NCBI RefSeq assembly: GCF_036763085.1 | Contig: NZ_JBAIYU010000030.1 | Span: 62,001 to 126,000, forward strand | Length of the DNA: 64,000 nucleotides | Source of the DNA: JBAIYU01 sp036763085 | GTDB taxonomy: Bacteria > Bacillota > Negativicutes > DSM-1736 > Dendrosporobacteraceae | Reading direction: 5' to 3' | Shown here: piece by piece, positions 8,701 to 18,214 of the stretch | How positions within the stretch are numbered: position 1 is the first letter of the stretch | How the letters are laid out: each line of letters opens with the position of its first letter | Notes under the pieces: model-generated | The model's database searches: none | Told to the model about the DNA's origin: nothing | What the model saw: only the letters and a program-made list of their open reading frames with translations | Program-made: the position numbers and the translations under genes

Positions 8701-10062
8701 GTGACAAAAGAACAAGAGCTAGCCAATCATATTCATCGAATTGTTGGTGGCAAGGAAAATATCAGTGCCTCAACTTACTGTATGACTCGCCTGCGGCTTA
8801 CTATAGTAGATATGTCTAAAATCGAGTTGTCAGCCTTGAAAAGTCTTAGCGGAGTGCTCGGAGTCGTCGAAGCATCAGACCAGCTGCAAATTATCCTTGG
8901 TCCCGGTGTTGTTGGGAAGGTAGCAGCAGAAGTAACAGCCTTAACAGGATTGCAGATGGGAGAAGTCCAAGATTTAAAAACTCAAATTAAGGATAAAAAC
9001 CGCACACCACTTAAAATGTTTCTGGGCAAACTGGCTGCTATTTTTGTTCCTCTGATTCCAGCAATCGTTGGTTCCGGCATGGTCACAGGCCTAACCAATG
9101 TGGCCATTCAATTAGGCGTTGACCCGCAAGGCAATTTTGTTACTATTTTGAATGTTATTGGCTGGGGTTTCTTTTCTTACCTTGGTATCTTTGTAGGTAT
9201 AAATACAGCGAAGGAGTTTTCGGGAACGCCAGCGATCGGCGGACTGGCAGGTATATTAATTATCAATCCTGCTATTGCCACTATAACAATAAATGGAATG
9301 TCCCTCGTTCCTGGCCGTGGTGGTATATTTGGTGTAATACTTGTTGCATGGTTTATGACGATAGTAGAAAAACAAGTACGCCGATTTGTGCCTAATGCCC
9401 TTGATATTGTGATTACACCACTTATTACATTGCTTTTTGGCGGTTTCGCCTGTTTCTATGTATTGCAGCCTGTCGGCGGTGTGTTATCTGATGGCATTAT
9501 CAATTTATTTAAATTTTTGCTTGAAATGGGTGGAGCATTTGCAGGCTTTATTCTTGCTGGTACTTTTCTGCCTGTTGTAATGTCTGGTCTCCACCAGGGG
9601 TTAGTACCTGTCCACATGGAGTTTTTAAATATGTTAAAGGCCAATCCTCTCATGCCCATCTTAGCTATGGCTGGTGCCGGGCAAGTAGGAGCTGCCGTAG
9701 CAGTATACTTTAAAACGAAAAATAGCCATTTGAAAGAAATCATTAAAGGTGCGCTGCCTGTTGGTATTCTTGGCATTGGAGAACCGTTGATTTTTGGTGT
9801 TACTCTGCCCTTAGGCCGTCCTTTTATTACTGCCTGTGTTGGAGCTGCTTTTGGTGGGGCTTTTCAAGCAGCTATGAATGTGAATTCAATTGCTATGGGG
9901 CTATCTGGCATTCCGTTGGCCTTTCTGATTAAACCTGGCCAGATAGCATATTATTTAACGGGGATTTTGATTGCTTATGCCGCGGGTTTTATTACGACCT
10001 GGGTCGTAGGTTTTGATGATCTCAGAGAAGAACATGAGCAACCGGTTAAGGGGGGAGAATAA
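8701..10062 (+). CDS. murP: PTS EIIBC for N-acetylmuramic acid (MurP-like)
   Basis: A 453-residue fused EIIB-EIIC permease of the glucose/sucrose superfamily. The EIIB domain (about 1-90) carries the phospho-cysteine motif YCMTRLRL. The EIIC domain (about 105-445) has some ten helices and the conserved GIGEPLIFGV. It imports and 6-phosphorylates its sugar. The substrate call (MurNAc or MurNAc-GlcNAc) comes from mupG and murQ in the operon. No EIIA is fused; the separate EIIA gene at 12083 supplies it. The start is taken as GTG 8701, with GGAG nine bases before it; the in-frame ATG 8686 has no ribosome binding site. Confidence 0.88.
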   Translation: MTKEQELANHIHRIVGGKENISASTYCMTRLRLTIVDMSKIELSALKSLSGVLGVVEASDQLQIILGPGVVGKVAAEVTALTGLQMGEVQDLKTQIKDKNRTPLKMFLGKLAAIFVPLIPAIVGSGMVTGLTNVAIQLGVDPQGNFVTILNVIGWGFFSYLGIFVGINTAKEFSGTPAIGGLAGILIINPAIATITINGMSLVPGRGGIFGVILVAWFMTIVEKQVRRFVPNALDIVITPLITLLFGGFACFYVLQPVGGVLSDGIINLFKFLLEMGGAFAGFILAGTFLPVVMSGLHQGLVPVHMEFLNMLKANPLMPILAMAGAGQVGAAVAVYFKTKNSHLKEIIKGALPVGILGIGEPLIFGVTLPLGRPFITACVGAAFGGAFQAAMNVNSIAMGLSGIPLAFLIKPGQIAYYLTGILIAYAAGFITTWVVGFDDLREEHEQPVKGGE

Positions 10063-10063
10063 T

Positions 10064-11155
10064 ATGTGGGAAAAAGGAATATCAGCCTTTGTGGGCATGG
10101 GCAATTCCCTTGAAACCATTTGCCGTTACCTGGAACTTGCCCGGTTATATGGCTACAGTCGCCTTTTCACATCATTGCATATCCCTGAAGCCAATTCGGA
10201 TGAGATGGTAAGCGATTTCCATGAATTTGTAGCTCATGCTGTGGAATTAGGTTATTCGATTACTGCAGATATCTCACCGCGGGCTTGTGAAATGCTTGGT
10301 GCTGATCTGTCAGACTTTTCCGCGCTGAAAAAGCTAGGCTTATCGGCAATACGTCTTGATGACGGTTTTTCTCCTGAACAAATTGCTGAATTGAGTGTAA
10401 CGTGCGGAATGGATATCGAAATCAATGCTAGTACCATCACTCCAATCACTTTGCAGCAAATCTATAATGCCAAAGCTGATGTAACTCGGCTGCGGGCTTG
10501 TCATAACTATTATCCTCGTCCTGAAACTGGATTGGCTTTCAATCTCTTTGCTGAGCGTTGTCAGCTCTTGCGAGATTATAAGATACCTGTGCTTGCTTTT
10601 GTTCCGTCACGGAGTTATCCGCGTGGGCCGATTTTCGCTGGTCTGCCTACTTTGGAAAAGCATCGATCTATTTCCCCACAGCTAGCTGCCAAAGAGTTAT
10701 TGGCGTCGCAGTTTGTTGACGGAGTACTTTTTGGTGATCCACTGGTATCAGAAGAGGAATTGGCTTCTGTGGCTTGTCTTGATGCTAGCTGCATTGAATT
10801 GCAGGTCGTAGTTGAGGAAGATGCCTCGGCTATCGAACGAGAAATTTTATTTGCTGTCCATACCAATCGTACTGACCCTGGGGAGTGGGTTATTCGCTCA
10901 CAAGAGGCCCGTGGTATGTGCCATACTGCTATACCCGTACGTACAAGCAGACCACGCCAGCTTGGTGGTGTAACCATCGATAATCAGGATTACCTTCGCT
11001 ATATGGGGGAAATGCAGGTGATGCGAGCTTCTTTACCAGCCGATCCGCGGGTCAATGTGGTGGCACATATTATTCCTGAAGAACTTTTTCTAGTAGATTA
11101 TATAAAGCCGGGTGGGAGCTTTCGCTTTAAGGAGGTTACAGCCCATGAATCTTGA
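10064..11155 (+). CDS. mupG: 6-phospho-N-acetylmuramidase (DUF871/MupG family)
   Basis: A 363-residue protein of the DUF871 family, whose Staphylococcus aureus member MupG hydrolyses MurNAc-6-P-GlcNAc to MurNAc-6-P and GlcNAc in the cytosol. An N-terminal TIM barrel (KGISAFVGM, TADISPRAC, RLDDGF, INAST) is followed by a cyclophilin-like C-terminal domain (about 245-363). ATG 10064 follows a GGGGGGAG site and sits directly after the murP stop; it overlaps murQ by 11 bases. Together they imply uptake of the peptidoglycan disaccharide rather than of free MurNAc only. Confidence 0.88.
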   Translation: MWEKGISAFVGMGNSLETICRYLELARLYGYSRLFTSLHIPEANSDEMVSDFHEFVAHAVELGYSITADISPRACEMLGADLSDFSALKKLGLSAIRLDDGFSPEQIAELSVTCGMDIEINASTITPITLQQIYNAKADVTRLRACHNYYPRPETGLAFNLFAERCQLLRDYKIPVLAFVPSRSYPRGPIFAGLPTLEKHRSISPQLAAKELLASQFVDGVLFGDPLVSEEELASVACLDASCIELQVVVEEDASAIEREILFAVHTNRTDPGEWVIRSQEARGMCHTAIPVRTSRPRQLGGVTIDNQDYLRYMGEMQVMRASLPADPRVNVVAHIIPEELFLVDYIKPGGSFRFKEVTAHES

Positions 11156-12056
11156 TAAACTATTAACGGAAGCCCGTAATCCTGACACCATTAACATCGA
11201 TAATCGATCCAGCCTGGAAATTGTAGAATTGATTAACCAGGAAGACCAAAAAGTTGCTTTATCCATTCAAAAGATTTTGCCGGATATTGCGAAAGCGGTT
11301 GAGTATATTGTTGCTGCAATTCAGTCGGGCGGGCGTCTCTTTTATCTTGGAGCCGGGACAAGCGGTCGGATTGGAATTCTTGATGCATCGGAGTGTCCGC
11401 CTACTTACGGTACTGATTCTGAGCTTGTTCAGGGTCTCATTGCAGGAGGAACAGAGGCTGTTTTCCGGGCAGTGGAAGGGGCGGAGGATTCAGATGCTTT
11501 AGCTGCCGAAGATTTAAAAAGCAAAAAACTCAACTCATCAGATATCGTGATTGGTATTGCTGCCAGCGGCCGCACTCCCTACGTAATAGGTGGCTTATGC
11601 TATGCAAAGTCAATAGGATGCCGGACAATAGCCTTAACTTGCAGTCCTGATTCCGAGATGAGCAGAATAGCTGACCACAGCCTAACTGTATTAACTGGCC
11701 CTGAAGTCATTATGGGATCGACCCGGATGAAAGCAGGTACAGCCCAAAAAATGGTGCTAAATATGTTGACAACAGCCACAATGGTTGGACTAGGGAAAGT
11801 ATATAGCAACTTGATGGTCGATGTACAGACAACTAACCTAAAGTTAAAAGAGCGTGCCAAGAGAATTGTTTCCCTGGCGACTGGAACTAGTAATAGCCAA
11901 GCCGAAGAAGCTTTGATCGCCGCCAAGGGCTCAGCAAAAATAGCTATTGTTATGATATTGGCGGGGTCTACGGCGGAAGAAGCAGCAGAATTGTTACAAG
12001 CCGGTAACGGTTTTGTGGCAAAGGCCTTGGCAATTAGAGAATCACAAAACAGCTAA
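11145..12056 (+). CDS. murQ: N-acetylmuramic acid 6-phosphate etherase
   Basis: A 303-residue SIS-domain lyase. The motifs GGRLFYLGAGTSGRIGILDASE and GIAASGRTPYVIGG are diagnostic of MurQ, as is MGSTRMKAGTAQKMVLN. It removes the lactyl ether from MurNAc-6-P to give GlcNAc-6-P and D-lactate. Its product is the substrate of nagA two genes downstream. ATG 11145, inside the end of mupG, has AAGGAGG at about eight bases; the longer frame starting at 11112 lacks this. Confidence 0.95.
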   Translation: MNLDKLLTEARNPDTINIDNRSSLEIVELINQEDQKVALSIQKILPDIAKAVEYIVAAIQSGGRLFYLGAGTSGRIGILDASECPPTYGTDSELVQGLIAGGTEAVFRAVEGAEDSDALAAEDLKSKKLNSSDIVIGIAASGRTPYVIGGLCYAKSIGCRTIALTCSPDSEMSRIADHSLTVLTGPEVIMGSTRMKAGTAQKMVLNMLTTATMVGLGKVYSNLMVDVQTTNLKLKERAKRIVSLATGTSNSQAEEALIAAKGSAKIAIVMILAGSTAEEAAELLQAGNGFVAKALAIRESQNS

Positions 12057-12082
12057 ATTGTAACTACAGAGAGAAGGATAAT

Positions 12083-12610
12083 ATGTTTAATAAAATTTCT
12101 TCATGGTTTTCGAGTAATAAATCGTCGGATTCAGCTGCTGCTAGTATGGATGTAGTTGTTTACGCCCCTCTAGACGGGCGAACTATATCTCTTGAAAAGG
12201 TTCCGGACCCTGCTTTCGCTCAAAAAATGCTTGGTGATGGGATGGCTATTGAACCAATCTCGACAAAAGTACTAGCCCCTTTTGATGGAAAGGTCATTGG
12301 TGCCTTTCCTACTAATCATGCTATTGGTCTTTGCTCCGCGACAGGTCTTGAGTGCCTAATTCATGTTGGTATTGATACCGTAACGCTAAATGGCCATGGA
12401 TTTCGCCTCTTGGTCAAGGAAGGACAGATAGTGAAGCAAGGAAATCCGCTGATAGAAGTAGATTTGGATGTGTTGCGTTCGTCAGGTAAAGCGCTTAGTA
12501 CTCCCGTTGTTATAACCAATGGTGAAAGCTGGAAAATCAAACAGCGATCGGAAGAACAAACAGTTTCAGCCGGGAAAGAGATATTATTCATTGCTCAGCC
12601 TGTTGACTAA
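12083..12610 (+). CDS. PTS EIIA, glucose type (Crr-like)
   Basis: A 175-residue single-domain EIIA(Glc). The phosphorylated His lies in CLIHVGIDTV, with the second active-site His in GKVIGAFPTNHAIGL. It takes phosphate from HPr and hands it to EIIB. The first 25 residues are a Ser-rich linker-like segment. Encoded 26 bases after murQ, it most likely serves MurP, which lacks EIIA. Whether it also signals like enterobacterial Crr cannot be told. Confidence 0.92.
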   Translation: MFNKISSWFSSNKSSDSAAASMDVVVYAPLDGRTISLEKVPDPAFAQKMLGDGMAIEPISTKVLAPFDGKVIGAFPTNHAIGLCSATGLECLIHVGIDTVTLNGHGFRLLVKEGQIVKQGNPLIEVDLDVLRSSGKALSTPVVITNGESWKIKQRSEEQTVSAGKEILFIAQPVD

Positions 12611-12652
12611 AATTAGCCTGGTAAATGGGTAAACTTGTCGGAGGCGATAAAA

Positions 12653-13831
12653 GTGAAACAGTTGATCCATAATGGTACAATCGTTTTTCCTGATCACGTT
12701 AAGGCCAATTGTGATATGAAGATTGTCGATGGAGTTATTGATGCCCTTGGCTCTAATTTAACCGCAGATAATAATTTGAAAAGCTGTGATTTTTCAGGTG
12801 ATATTATTATCCCCGGCCTCATTGATACCCATGTTCATGGTGCTGGAGGCTGTGACATCATGGATGGTACTGCCGAAAGTTTAGTCACCCTGAGACAGGC
12901 TCTACTGCAAGAAGGAACCACTGCTTTTCTCGGTACGACCTTATCTAGTCCGGTAGATCAATTACTTACCGTGCTAGATACCATTGATGCCGGGCGCAAA
13001 GATAAAATCCATTTTGGTCAGGCTGAACTTTTAGGTGTTCATTTAGAAGGTCCATTCTTAACAGCTGAATATAAAGGGGCTCATGTTGGTAAGTATATTC
13101 CGCCGTCGCTTCCAGGTGGGGACATTGCGATACTGACTCGATTAGTGAAATCCTTTCCTAACCTCATCAAGATCCTCACGTTTGCCATTGATCGTCTGGA
13201 TGCAGCGGATTTGGCGGCATTTTGCCAAAGTCATGGTATTATTCCTTCAGCTGGCCATACTGCTGCAGACTATATGGCAATGTCTCGTGCAGCGGAAGCT
13301 GGGATACAGCGAATCACCCATGCCTTTAATACCATGCCTGGTATTCATCATCGAAAGCCAGGGCCTATGACGGAGGGATTGCTGAATAATGATATCGAAC
13401 TAGAACTCATAGCCGATGGTATTCATATTCATCCTGCTATTCTAGAAATGGCTTTTCGTCTAAAACCACAGGATAAAGTTACCCTTGTATCCGATGGCAC
13501 GCGCTCAGTCGGGATGCCGGAAGGTGAATATGAGCTGGGTGGGCTGATGACGACTGTAAAGAATGGTATAGCGCTCTTAGCGGACGGTACCATTGCCGGC
13601 AGTGCTTTTCCACTATTGCAGGGTATTCGGACGATGGTCCAGGTACTCAATCGCCCATTACATGAGGCTGTTCGTTTTGCATCGCTCAATCCGGCCCGAT
13701 CCTTAGGAATTTCACACCGAATGGGCAGCTTAGAGCCAGGAAAAGAGGCAACCTTCGTGCGGCTAAGTTCAGAACTTATGGTAAAGCAGGTATGGGTTAA
13801 GGGAGAATTGGTAGTAGATAGAATTGGGTAA
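12653..13831 (+). CDS. nagA: N-acetylglucosamine-6-phosphate deacetylase
   Basis: A 392-residue amidohydrolase. The motifs PGLIDTHVHGAGGCDIMDG (metal site), GVHLEGPFL, SAGHTAADY, THAFNTMPGIHHRKPG and LVSDGTRSVGMPEG match NagA throughout. It converts GlcNAc-6-P, made by MurQ, to GlcN-6-P and acetate. GTG 12653 has GGAGG eight bases before it; the longer frame begins with a TTG upstream of that site. It ends the operon. The next enzyme, NagB, is not encoded in this window. Confidence 0.94.
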   Translation: MKQLIHNGTIVFPDHVKANCDMKIVDGVIDALGSNLTADNNLKSCDFSGDIIIPGLIDTHVHGAGGCDIMDGTAESLVTLRQALLQEGTTAFLGTTLSSPVDQLLTVLDTIDAGRKDKIHFGQAELLGVHLEGPFLTAEYKGAHVGKYIPPSLPGGDIAILTRLVKSFPNLIKILTFAIDRLDAADLAAFCQSHGIIPSAGHTAADYMAMSRAAEAGIQRITHAFNTMPGIHHRKPGPMTEGLLNNDIELELIADGIHIHPAILEMAFRLKPQDKVTLVSDGTRSVGMPEGEYELGGLMTTVKNGIALLADGTIAGSAFPLLQGIRTMVQVLNRPLHEAVRFASLNPARSLGISHRMGSLEPGKEATFVRLSSELMVKQVWVKGELVVDRIG

Positions 13832-13900
13832 AGATAAAAATACAAATTTATCGGTAAGAAAGCGAACTTCAAGATATAGTTTAATCGGCAAGAAAATGCG

Positions 13901-13944
13901 AAAGACCAAAACCTTTGCTTCAAGGCGATAGGCTTTGGTCTTTT
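13901..13944 (+). terminator. Terminator of the MurNAc operon
   Basis: Stem AAAGACCAAA (13901-13910) with TTTGGTCTTT (13934-13943), extended inward by ACCT/AGG, in a U-rich context. Confidence 0.8.
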
Positions 13945-14050
13945 GGCTAATTGTGTTCTAAGATCAAATGCACCTTCGTGTAAGATTACTTTTAAATAGG
14001 TATAGATGCAATATGTTTTTAGAAAAATTAGATACTAGTAGTATAAGTTG

Positions 14051-14413
14051 TTATAAAGGTGTAACAGGAGCAATGATTTGGATACTATTCAGATTTATGG
14101 CTATGATTCCAGTAAGGGTTATGAATGTTGGGTTAGCACCACTTGTACCGGGGGCTAGTACTGTTACGCCTGCTGTCCCGAGATCAATCAGAAGAAAGTC
14201 GGGCGAGCTATCAAGCTCGATATTTGCGGGCGGACAAGGAAAAGGATTAATCTGAAGACGGTCATCAATTTCTGCTACTAGTGAGCCTGTTAATACATAA
14301 GGGATGCCACCTGTACCGTTGTTTGCAGTAGCTCCATTATTAAGAACAACACGTACTTGTATTCCTGGAAGAAGTTTTAAACCATAAAGGAACTTCTTAA
14401 AGCTATCCGACAT
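14051..14413 (-). CDS. Small beta-rich protein of unknown function
   Basis: 120 residues, rich in Gly, Asn, Ile and Thr, with no signal peptide. The start (FLYGLKLLPGIQVRVVLNNG) and a later GSLVAEIDDRLQI recall the strand pattern of Sm-like folds, but no family is recognised. The tail (PGTSGANPTFITLTGIIAINLN) is hydrophobic and beta-prone. AAAGGAG stands about ten bases before the ATG. Spore or surface proteins of Firmicutes often have this look; that is a guess. It is monocistronic. Confidence 0.6.
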   Translation of the reverse strand: MSDSFKKFLYGLKLLPGIQVRVVLNNGATANNGTGGIPYVLTGSLVAEIDDRLQINPFPCPPANIELDSSPDFLLIDLGTAGVTVLAPGTSGANPTFITLTGIIAINLNSIQIIAPVTPL

Positions 14414-14672
14414 TATAGGCCAACTCCTTTGAATTTTTATGACACGGTACTGTATTATATTAAGTTGTTAAGTAAAGTGTGAGCATTTGCTATTAAGCAG
14501 TTAACAAAGTTTGGTTGATAAATTCCTGAAGATTATGTAACTAGCAGGAGTTTTGTTTTATTTACGCAATTTTAAATATGCATATAAAAATTTGATTTTT
14601 GAATTGTGAATTTAAATGTTATTTTTATATGGGAATAAATCAGCATAAAATCAATTTGCGAGGGATAAGTGA

Positions 14673-15431
14673 ATGTATAAAAATCTACTAAAAGACAAGC
14701 TTTATAGGGGTGAGCCGGTAGCGGGTTGTATGATTCAAGGTTTTCATCCAGCTTTAGTAGAGATATGTGGTCTTGCTGGATTTGATTTTGTTTTTATTGA
14801 TGCTGAGCATGGGGCGCTTTCGCCAAGTGAATGCGAGGAACTTGTTAGAGCGGCCGAGGTCCGTAATACCGTACCATTAATTAGGGTGCCAAATTGTCAG
14901 CCGGATACCATCCTACGCTTTATGGATATCGGGGCAATGGGAGTTATACTGCCTGGAGTCTCAACAAAACAAGAAACTGAAAGGGCAGTTGGGGCAGTAA
15001 AATATTATCCGCAGGGCTGCCGAGGACTTAATGCGGTAAGGGCATCTGACTATGGAATGTCCAGGTCTCTTTCAGAGTATGTAATCGAAGCTAATAAAGA
15101 AACAGTTGTTATTGCTATAATTGAAAACAGTATTGCTATAGAGAATTTGGCGGATATTCTCACAGTTGATGGACTTGACGGGGCTATACTAGGCACCACA
15201 GATCTGTCTCAATCTCTTGGGGTACCTGGACAAGGGAAACATCCGCGAGTACAAGAAGCATATCAAACTTTTATAAAGGAAGGTCGAAAATCAGGCAAAG
15301 CCTTAGGGACTGTAGTGCGACCAGGGGAAACTGTGAAAGAGTACCTTGATGTCGGGCTATCAATATTGATAACAAGTGCTTATTCTCTTTTTGGTAAAGA
15401 AGCTAAGCGTTTTGTTGGAGAATTTAAATAG
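14673..15431 (+). CDS. HpcH/HpaI family aldolase
   Basis: A 252-residue class II aldolase of the HpcH/HpaI-citrate lyase fold. Motifs: DFVFIDAEHG, GVILPGVST and CRGLNAVRASDYG; the metal ligands should be Glu and Asp in the IENSIA and LGTTDLSQSLG stretches. Family members cleave 4-hydroxy-2-oxoacids or 2-keto-3-deoxy sugar acids to pyruvate plus an aldehyde. The substrate is not indicated because it stands alone, without sugar-acid genes nearby. Confidence 0.85.
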   Translation: MYKNLLKDKLYRGEPVAGCMIQGFHPALVEICGLAGFDFVFIDAEHGALSPSECEELVRAAEVRNTVPLIRVPNCQPDTILRFMDIGAMGVILPGVSTKQETERAVGAVKYYPQGCRGLNAVRASDYGMSRSLSEYVIEANKETVVIAIIENSIAIENLADILTVDGLDGAILGTTDLSQSLGVPGQGKHPRVQEAYQTFIKEGRKSGKALGTVVRPGETVKEYLDVGLSILITSAYSLFGKEAKRFVGEFK

Positions 15432-15441
15432 ATATAAAGCG

Positions 15442-15475
15442 ACTGCCTACTAATTTGACTTAGTAGGCAGTTTTT
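15442..15475 (+). terminator. Terminator after the aldolase gene
   Basis: A 12-bp stem ACTGCCTACTAA/TTAGTAGGCAGT followed by TTTTT. Confidence 0.9.
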
Positions 15476-15694
15476 AGATCAAAGCAAATGTTTATTAGGT
15501 GGTAAGGGTAGTAAAGATGGTCTAGCATGGTGATGAGAATAAAAAAGATCAATAAAAATGATTAAATTTATCACTGCGCCATATTAGAAATGTATGTTAC
15601 TATTAGATAAATTAGCAACATAGATACTGAGATTAAGTTAAGTGTTAATTGATTAATTTAGCAAGTATCATTTAAAAATATTATTTATCTGAAA

Positions 15695-15945
15695 AGCTGT
15701 GAAAAGGAATAATAACTGCAACGTGATTTCAGAAAGCTGTTGGTTGATGCGAAACAGTGTGAGCAATGCAGTGAACTCACCTTGGAGCTTCTGGCTGAAA
15801 TATAGTAGGTCATGACGGAATCCCTCGTTATCGGGATAGGCATTTAGAGTGCTGATGAGTGTATGTTTCATAAAATAGAGTGGTACCGCGGGAGCTTGGT
15901 CTTTCGTCTCTATAGTTCGTTTTTACGATGAGGAGATGAAAGACT
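15695..15945 (+). promoter_or_regulatory. T-box leader, leucine specific
   Basis: The T-box signature AGAGTGGTACCGCG lies at about 15877-15890, followed by a terminator stem (GGTCTTTCGTCTC paired with GAGATGAAAGACTTTTTT). In stem I the specifier region reads GTGAACTCACCTTGGAGC, putting codon CTC (Leu) at 15776-15778, after the usual GAA. Uncharged tRNA-Leu should bind, stabilise the antiterminator and allow leuA transcription. The upstream half of 15476-15694 holds no recognisable gene. Confidence 0.9.
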
Positions 15946-15978
15946 TTTTTGCATATGCGGGTCAGAATGGAGGATATA

Positions 15979-17973
15979 ATGAAACACTTCAATAAATATC
16001 AAAAAGCATATTTCATGCCGCCTGAGGTATCTTATGATTGGGTAAAAAAGGATCATATAGAAAAACCGCCAATTTGGTGCAGTGTTGACTTAAGAGACGG
16101 GAATCAGGCCCTTATCGAGCCAATGAGCTTAGAGGAAAAATTAGAGTTTTTTCAGCTGCTAGTGGACGTGGGCTTCAAAGAGATTGAGGTAGGTTTTCCG
16201 GCAGCATCAGATACGGAATATAACTTTATAAGAACCTTGATTGAGAAAAAATTGATTCCCGAAGATGTAACTATTCAGGTGTTAACCCAGGCCAGGGAGC
16301 ATATCATTAAGAAAACATTCGACGCCGTTAAGGGAGCGCCGCATGCTGTAATTCATTTATATAACTCTACTTCTGTTGCTCAGCGTGAGCAGGTTTTTAG
16401 AAAGAGTAAGGAAGAAATTAAGCAAATTGCGGTCAATGGTGCCGAATTACTAAAGAAACTAGCAGCCGAGACAACTGGCAAGTTTTCATTTCAATACAGT
16501 CCGGAGAGCTTTCCGGGTACAGAAGTAGATTATGCACTAGAGATTTGTAATGCCGTACTCGATGTATGGAAACCTACTCCAGATAAAAGGGCAATCATTA
16601 ACTTGCCGACAACAGTAGAAAACGCAATGCCTCATGTGTTTGCAAGTCAGGTTGAGTTTATGCATAAAAATTTAAAGTACAGGGATTCCGTTATTTTATG
16701 TCTTCACCCACATAATGATAGGGGCTCCGGCGTATGCGATGCAGAGCTTGGAATGCTTGCAGGTGCTGACAGAATTGAAGGAACGCTATTTGGAAACGGT
16801 GAGAGAACAGGGAATGTAGATATTATCACACTGGCAATGAACATGTTTTCTCATGGTGTTAACCCTCAGCTTGACTTCAGCAATATGCCTGAGATATGCC
16901 AAAAATACGAACGATTAACTAGAATGCAGGTTCATGCTCGTCAGCCTTATGCAGGTGAACTTGTATTTACGGCCTTTTCTGGATCGCATCAAGATGCGAT
17001 TTCAAAAGGGATGAATTACAGGAATGAAACGCAAAGCGAAATATGGTCTGTCCCGTATCTTCCAATTGATCCTAAAGATGTCGGGCGGGAATACGAATCT
17101 GATGTCATTAGAATTAATAGTCAGTCTGGAAAAGGCGGTATAAGTTATATCCTTAAGCAAAACTATGGGATGACTATTCCTGTTAAGATGCAAGAGGAAG
17201 TAGGTTACACTGTTAAAGGGATTTCTGATAAGGAACATAAGGAATTATCACCACAGTGGGTATATCAAATTTTTGAAGATAAATATGTCAATAATAACCC
17301 GTGTTTTCAAATTGTAGATTGCAGCTTTAAGCAAATTGACGGCATAATGGCACAAGTTACAATATGCCATTCCGGTAAGATTAGAACGATAGTTGGAAGT
17401 GGAAATGGGCGCTTGGATGCTGTTAGTAACGCAATTAAACAATATTTTGGAATTAGCTATGAATTAGCTTTCTATGAAGAGCATGCGATGTCTAGTGGAT
17501 CGTCATCAAAAGCCGTATCCTATATTGGCGTTAGCAGTGACCGCAAAGTATACTGGGGAGTTGGAATTGATAATGATATTATAAAATCTTCGATTGATGC
17601 TCTTGTGGTTGCTATCAATAAACTAGATGAAATTCAGGAAGATAGCAAATGTAGGAATGAAAGAATAAACGAAGTGATGAACTATATTCAAACGAATTAT
17701 CTTACTGTCACTTTGGAGGAATTGTCGGCAAAAATGCATTTGTCTTCCCCATATTTATCTAAATATATAAAAGAGAAAACAGGTGGTACATTTGGGGAAC
17801 TTGTCAGGAATATTCGGATGAACAAGGCATGTATTCTCTTAAAGAGTGGAAGTATGACCGTCGAAAACATTGCGGACAGCGTAGGATACCCAAACGTTGA
17901 ACATTTTAATAGATTATTTAGAAAAAAATTTGGGATGACGCCTGTTCAGTTTCGTAATAAGAAACAAGCGTAA
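15979..17973 (+). CDS. leuA: 2-isopropylmalate synthase fused to an AraC-type HTH domain
   Basis: 664 residues. Residues 1 to about 560 are a long, yeast-type LeuA: catalytic WCSVDLRDGNQAL, metal site HPHNDRGSGVCDAE, NGERTGNVD, and a C-terminal leucine-binding regulatory domain (about 430-555). It condenses acetyl-CoA with 2-oxoisovalerate. Residues about 565-664 are a complete AraC/XylS double helix-turn-helix with the family signature (VENIADSVGYPNVEHFNRLFRKKFGMTPVQFR). The frame is open throughout with no break at the junction. ATG 15979 has GGAGG five bases upstream. It stands alone, controlled by the Leu T-box. Confidence 0.92.
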   Translation: MKHFNKYQKAYFMPPEVSYDWVKKDHIEKPPIWCSVDLRDGNQALIEPMSLEEKLEFFQLLVDVGFKEIEVGFPAASDTEYNFIRTLIEKKLIPEDVTIQVLTQAREHIIKKTFDAVKGAPHAVIHLYNSTSVAQREQVFRKSKEEIKQIAVNGAELLKKLAAETTGKFSFQYSPESFPGTEVDYALEICNAVLDVWKPTPDKRAIINLPTTVENAMPHVFASQVEFMHKNLKYRDSVILCLHPHNDRGSGVCDAELGMLAGADRIEGTLFGNGERTGNVDIITLAMNMFSHGVNPQLDFSNMPEICQKYERLTRMQVHARQPYAGELVFTAFSGSHQDAISKGMNYRNETQSEIWSVPYLPIDPKDVGREYESDVIRINSQSGKGGISYILKQNYGMTIPVKMQEEVGYTVKGISDKEHKELSPQWVYQIFEDKYVNNNPCFQIVDCSFKQIDGIMAQVTICHSGKIRTIVGSGNGRLDAVSNAIKQYFGISYELAFYEEHAMSSGSSSKAVSYIGVSSDRKVYWGVGIDNDIIKSSIDALVVAINKLDEIQEDSKCRNERINEVMNYIQTNYLTVTLEELSAKMHLSSPYLSKYIKEKTGGTFGELVRNIRMNKACILLKSGSMTVENIADSVGYPNVEHFNRLFRKKFGMTPVQFRNKKQA

Positions 17974-17980
17974 ATGCGTC

Positions 17981-18023
17981 AAAAAGCTCAACCTTATTTC
18001 AAGTAGAGGTTGAGCTTTTTTTG
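17981..18023 (+). terminator. Terminator after leuA
   Basis: Stem AAAAAGCTCAACCT (17981-17994) with AGGTTGAGCTTTTT, ending in a long T-run. Confidence 0.9.
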
Positions 18024-18214
18024 TTTGCTCTTTTAGGAATGCCTAATACATGAGCGATTTAGATAATTAGGATTTTGTTGATTTTATATTTACATGTTAA
18101 GCTTTTTTACTAAAATGAGCAATTTTTTTATAATTTTATTTAGAGAAATAAGTGAAATTTATCACAACCTATGGTATAATTAGGATATAGAATAATATTT
18201 GGGGGGAGATTATT

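Noticed and set aside
15668..15871. 67-codon open frame on the minus strand
   Set aside because: It lies across the Leu T-box leader and has no supporting signal.
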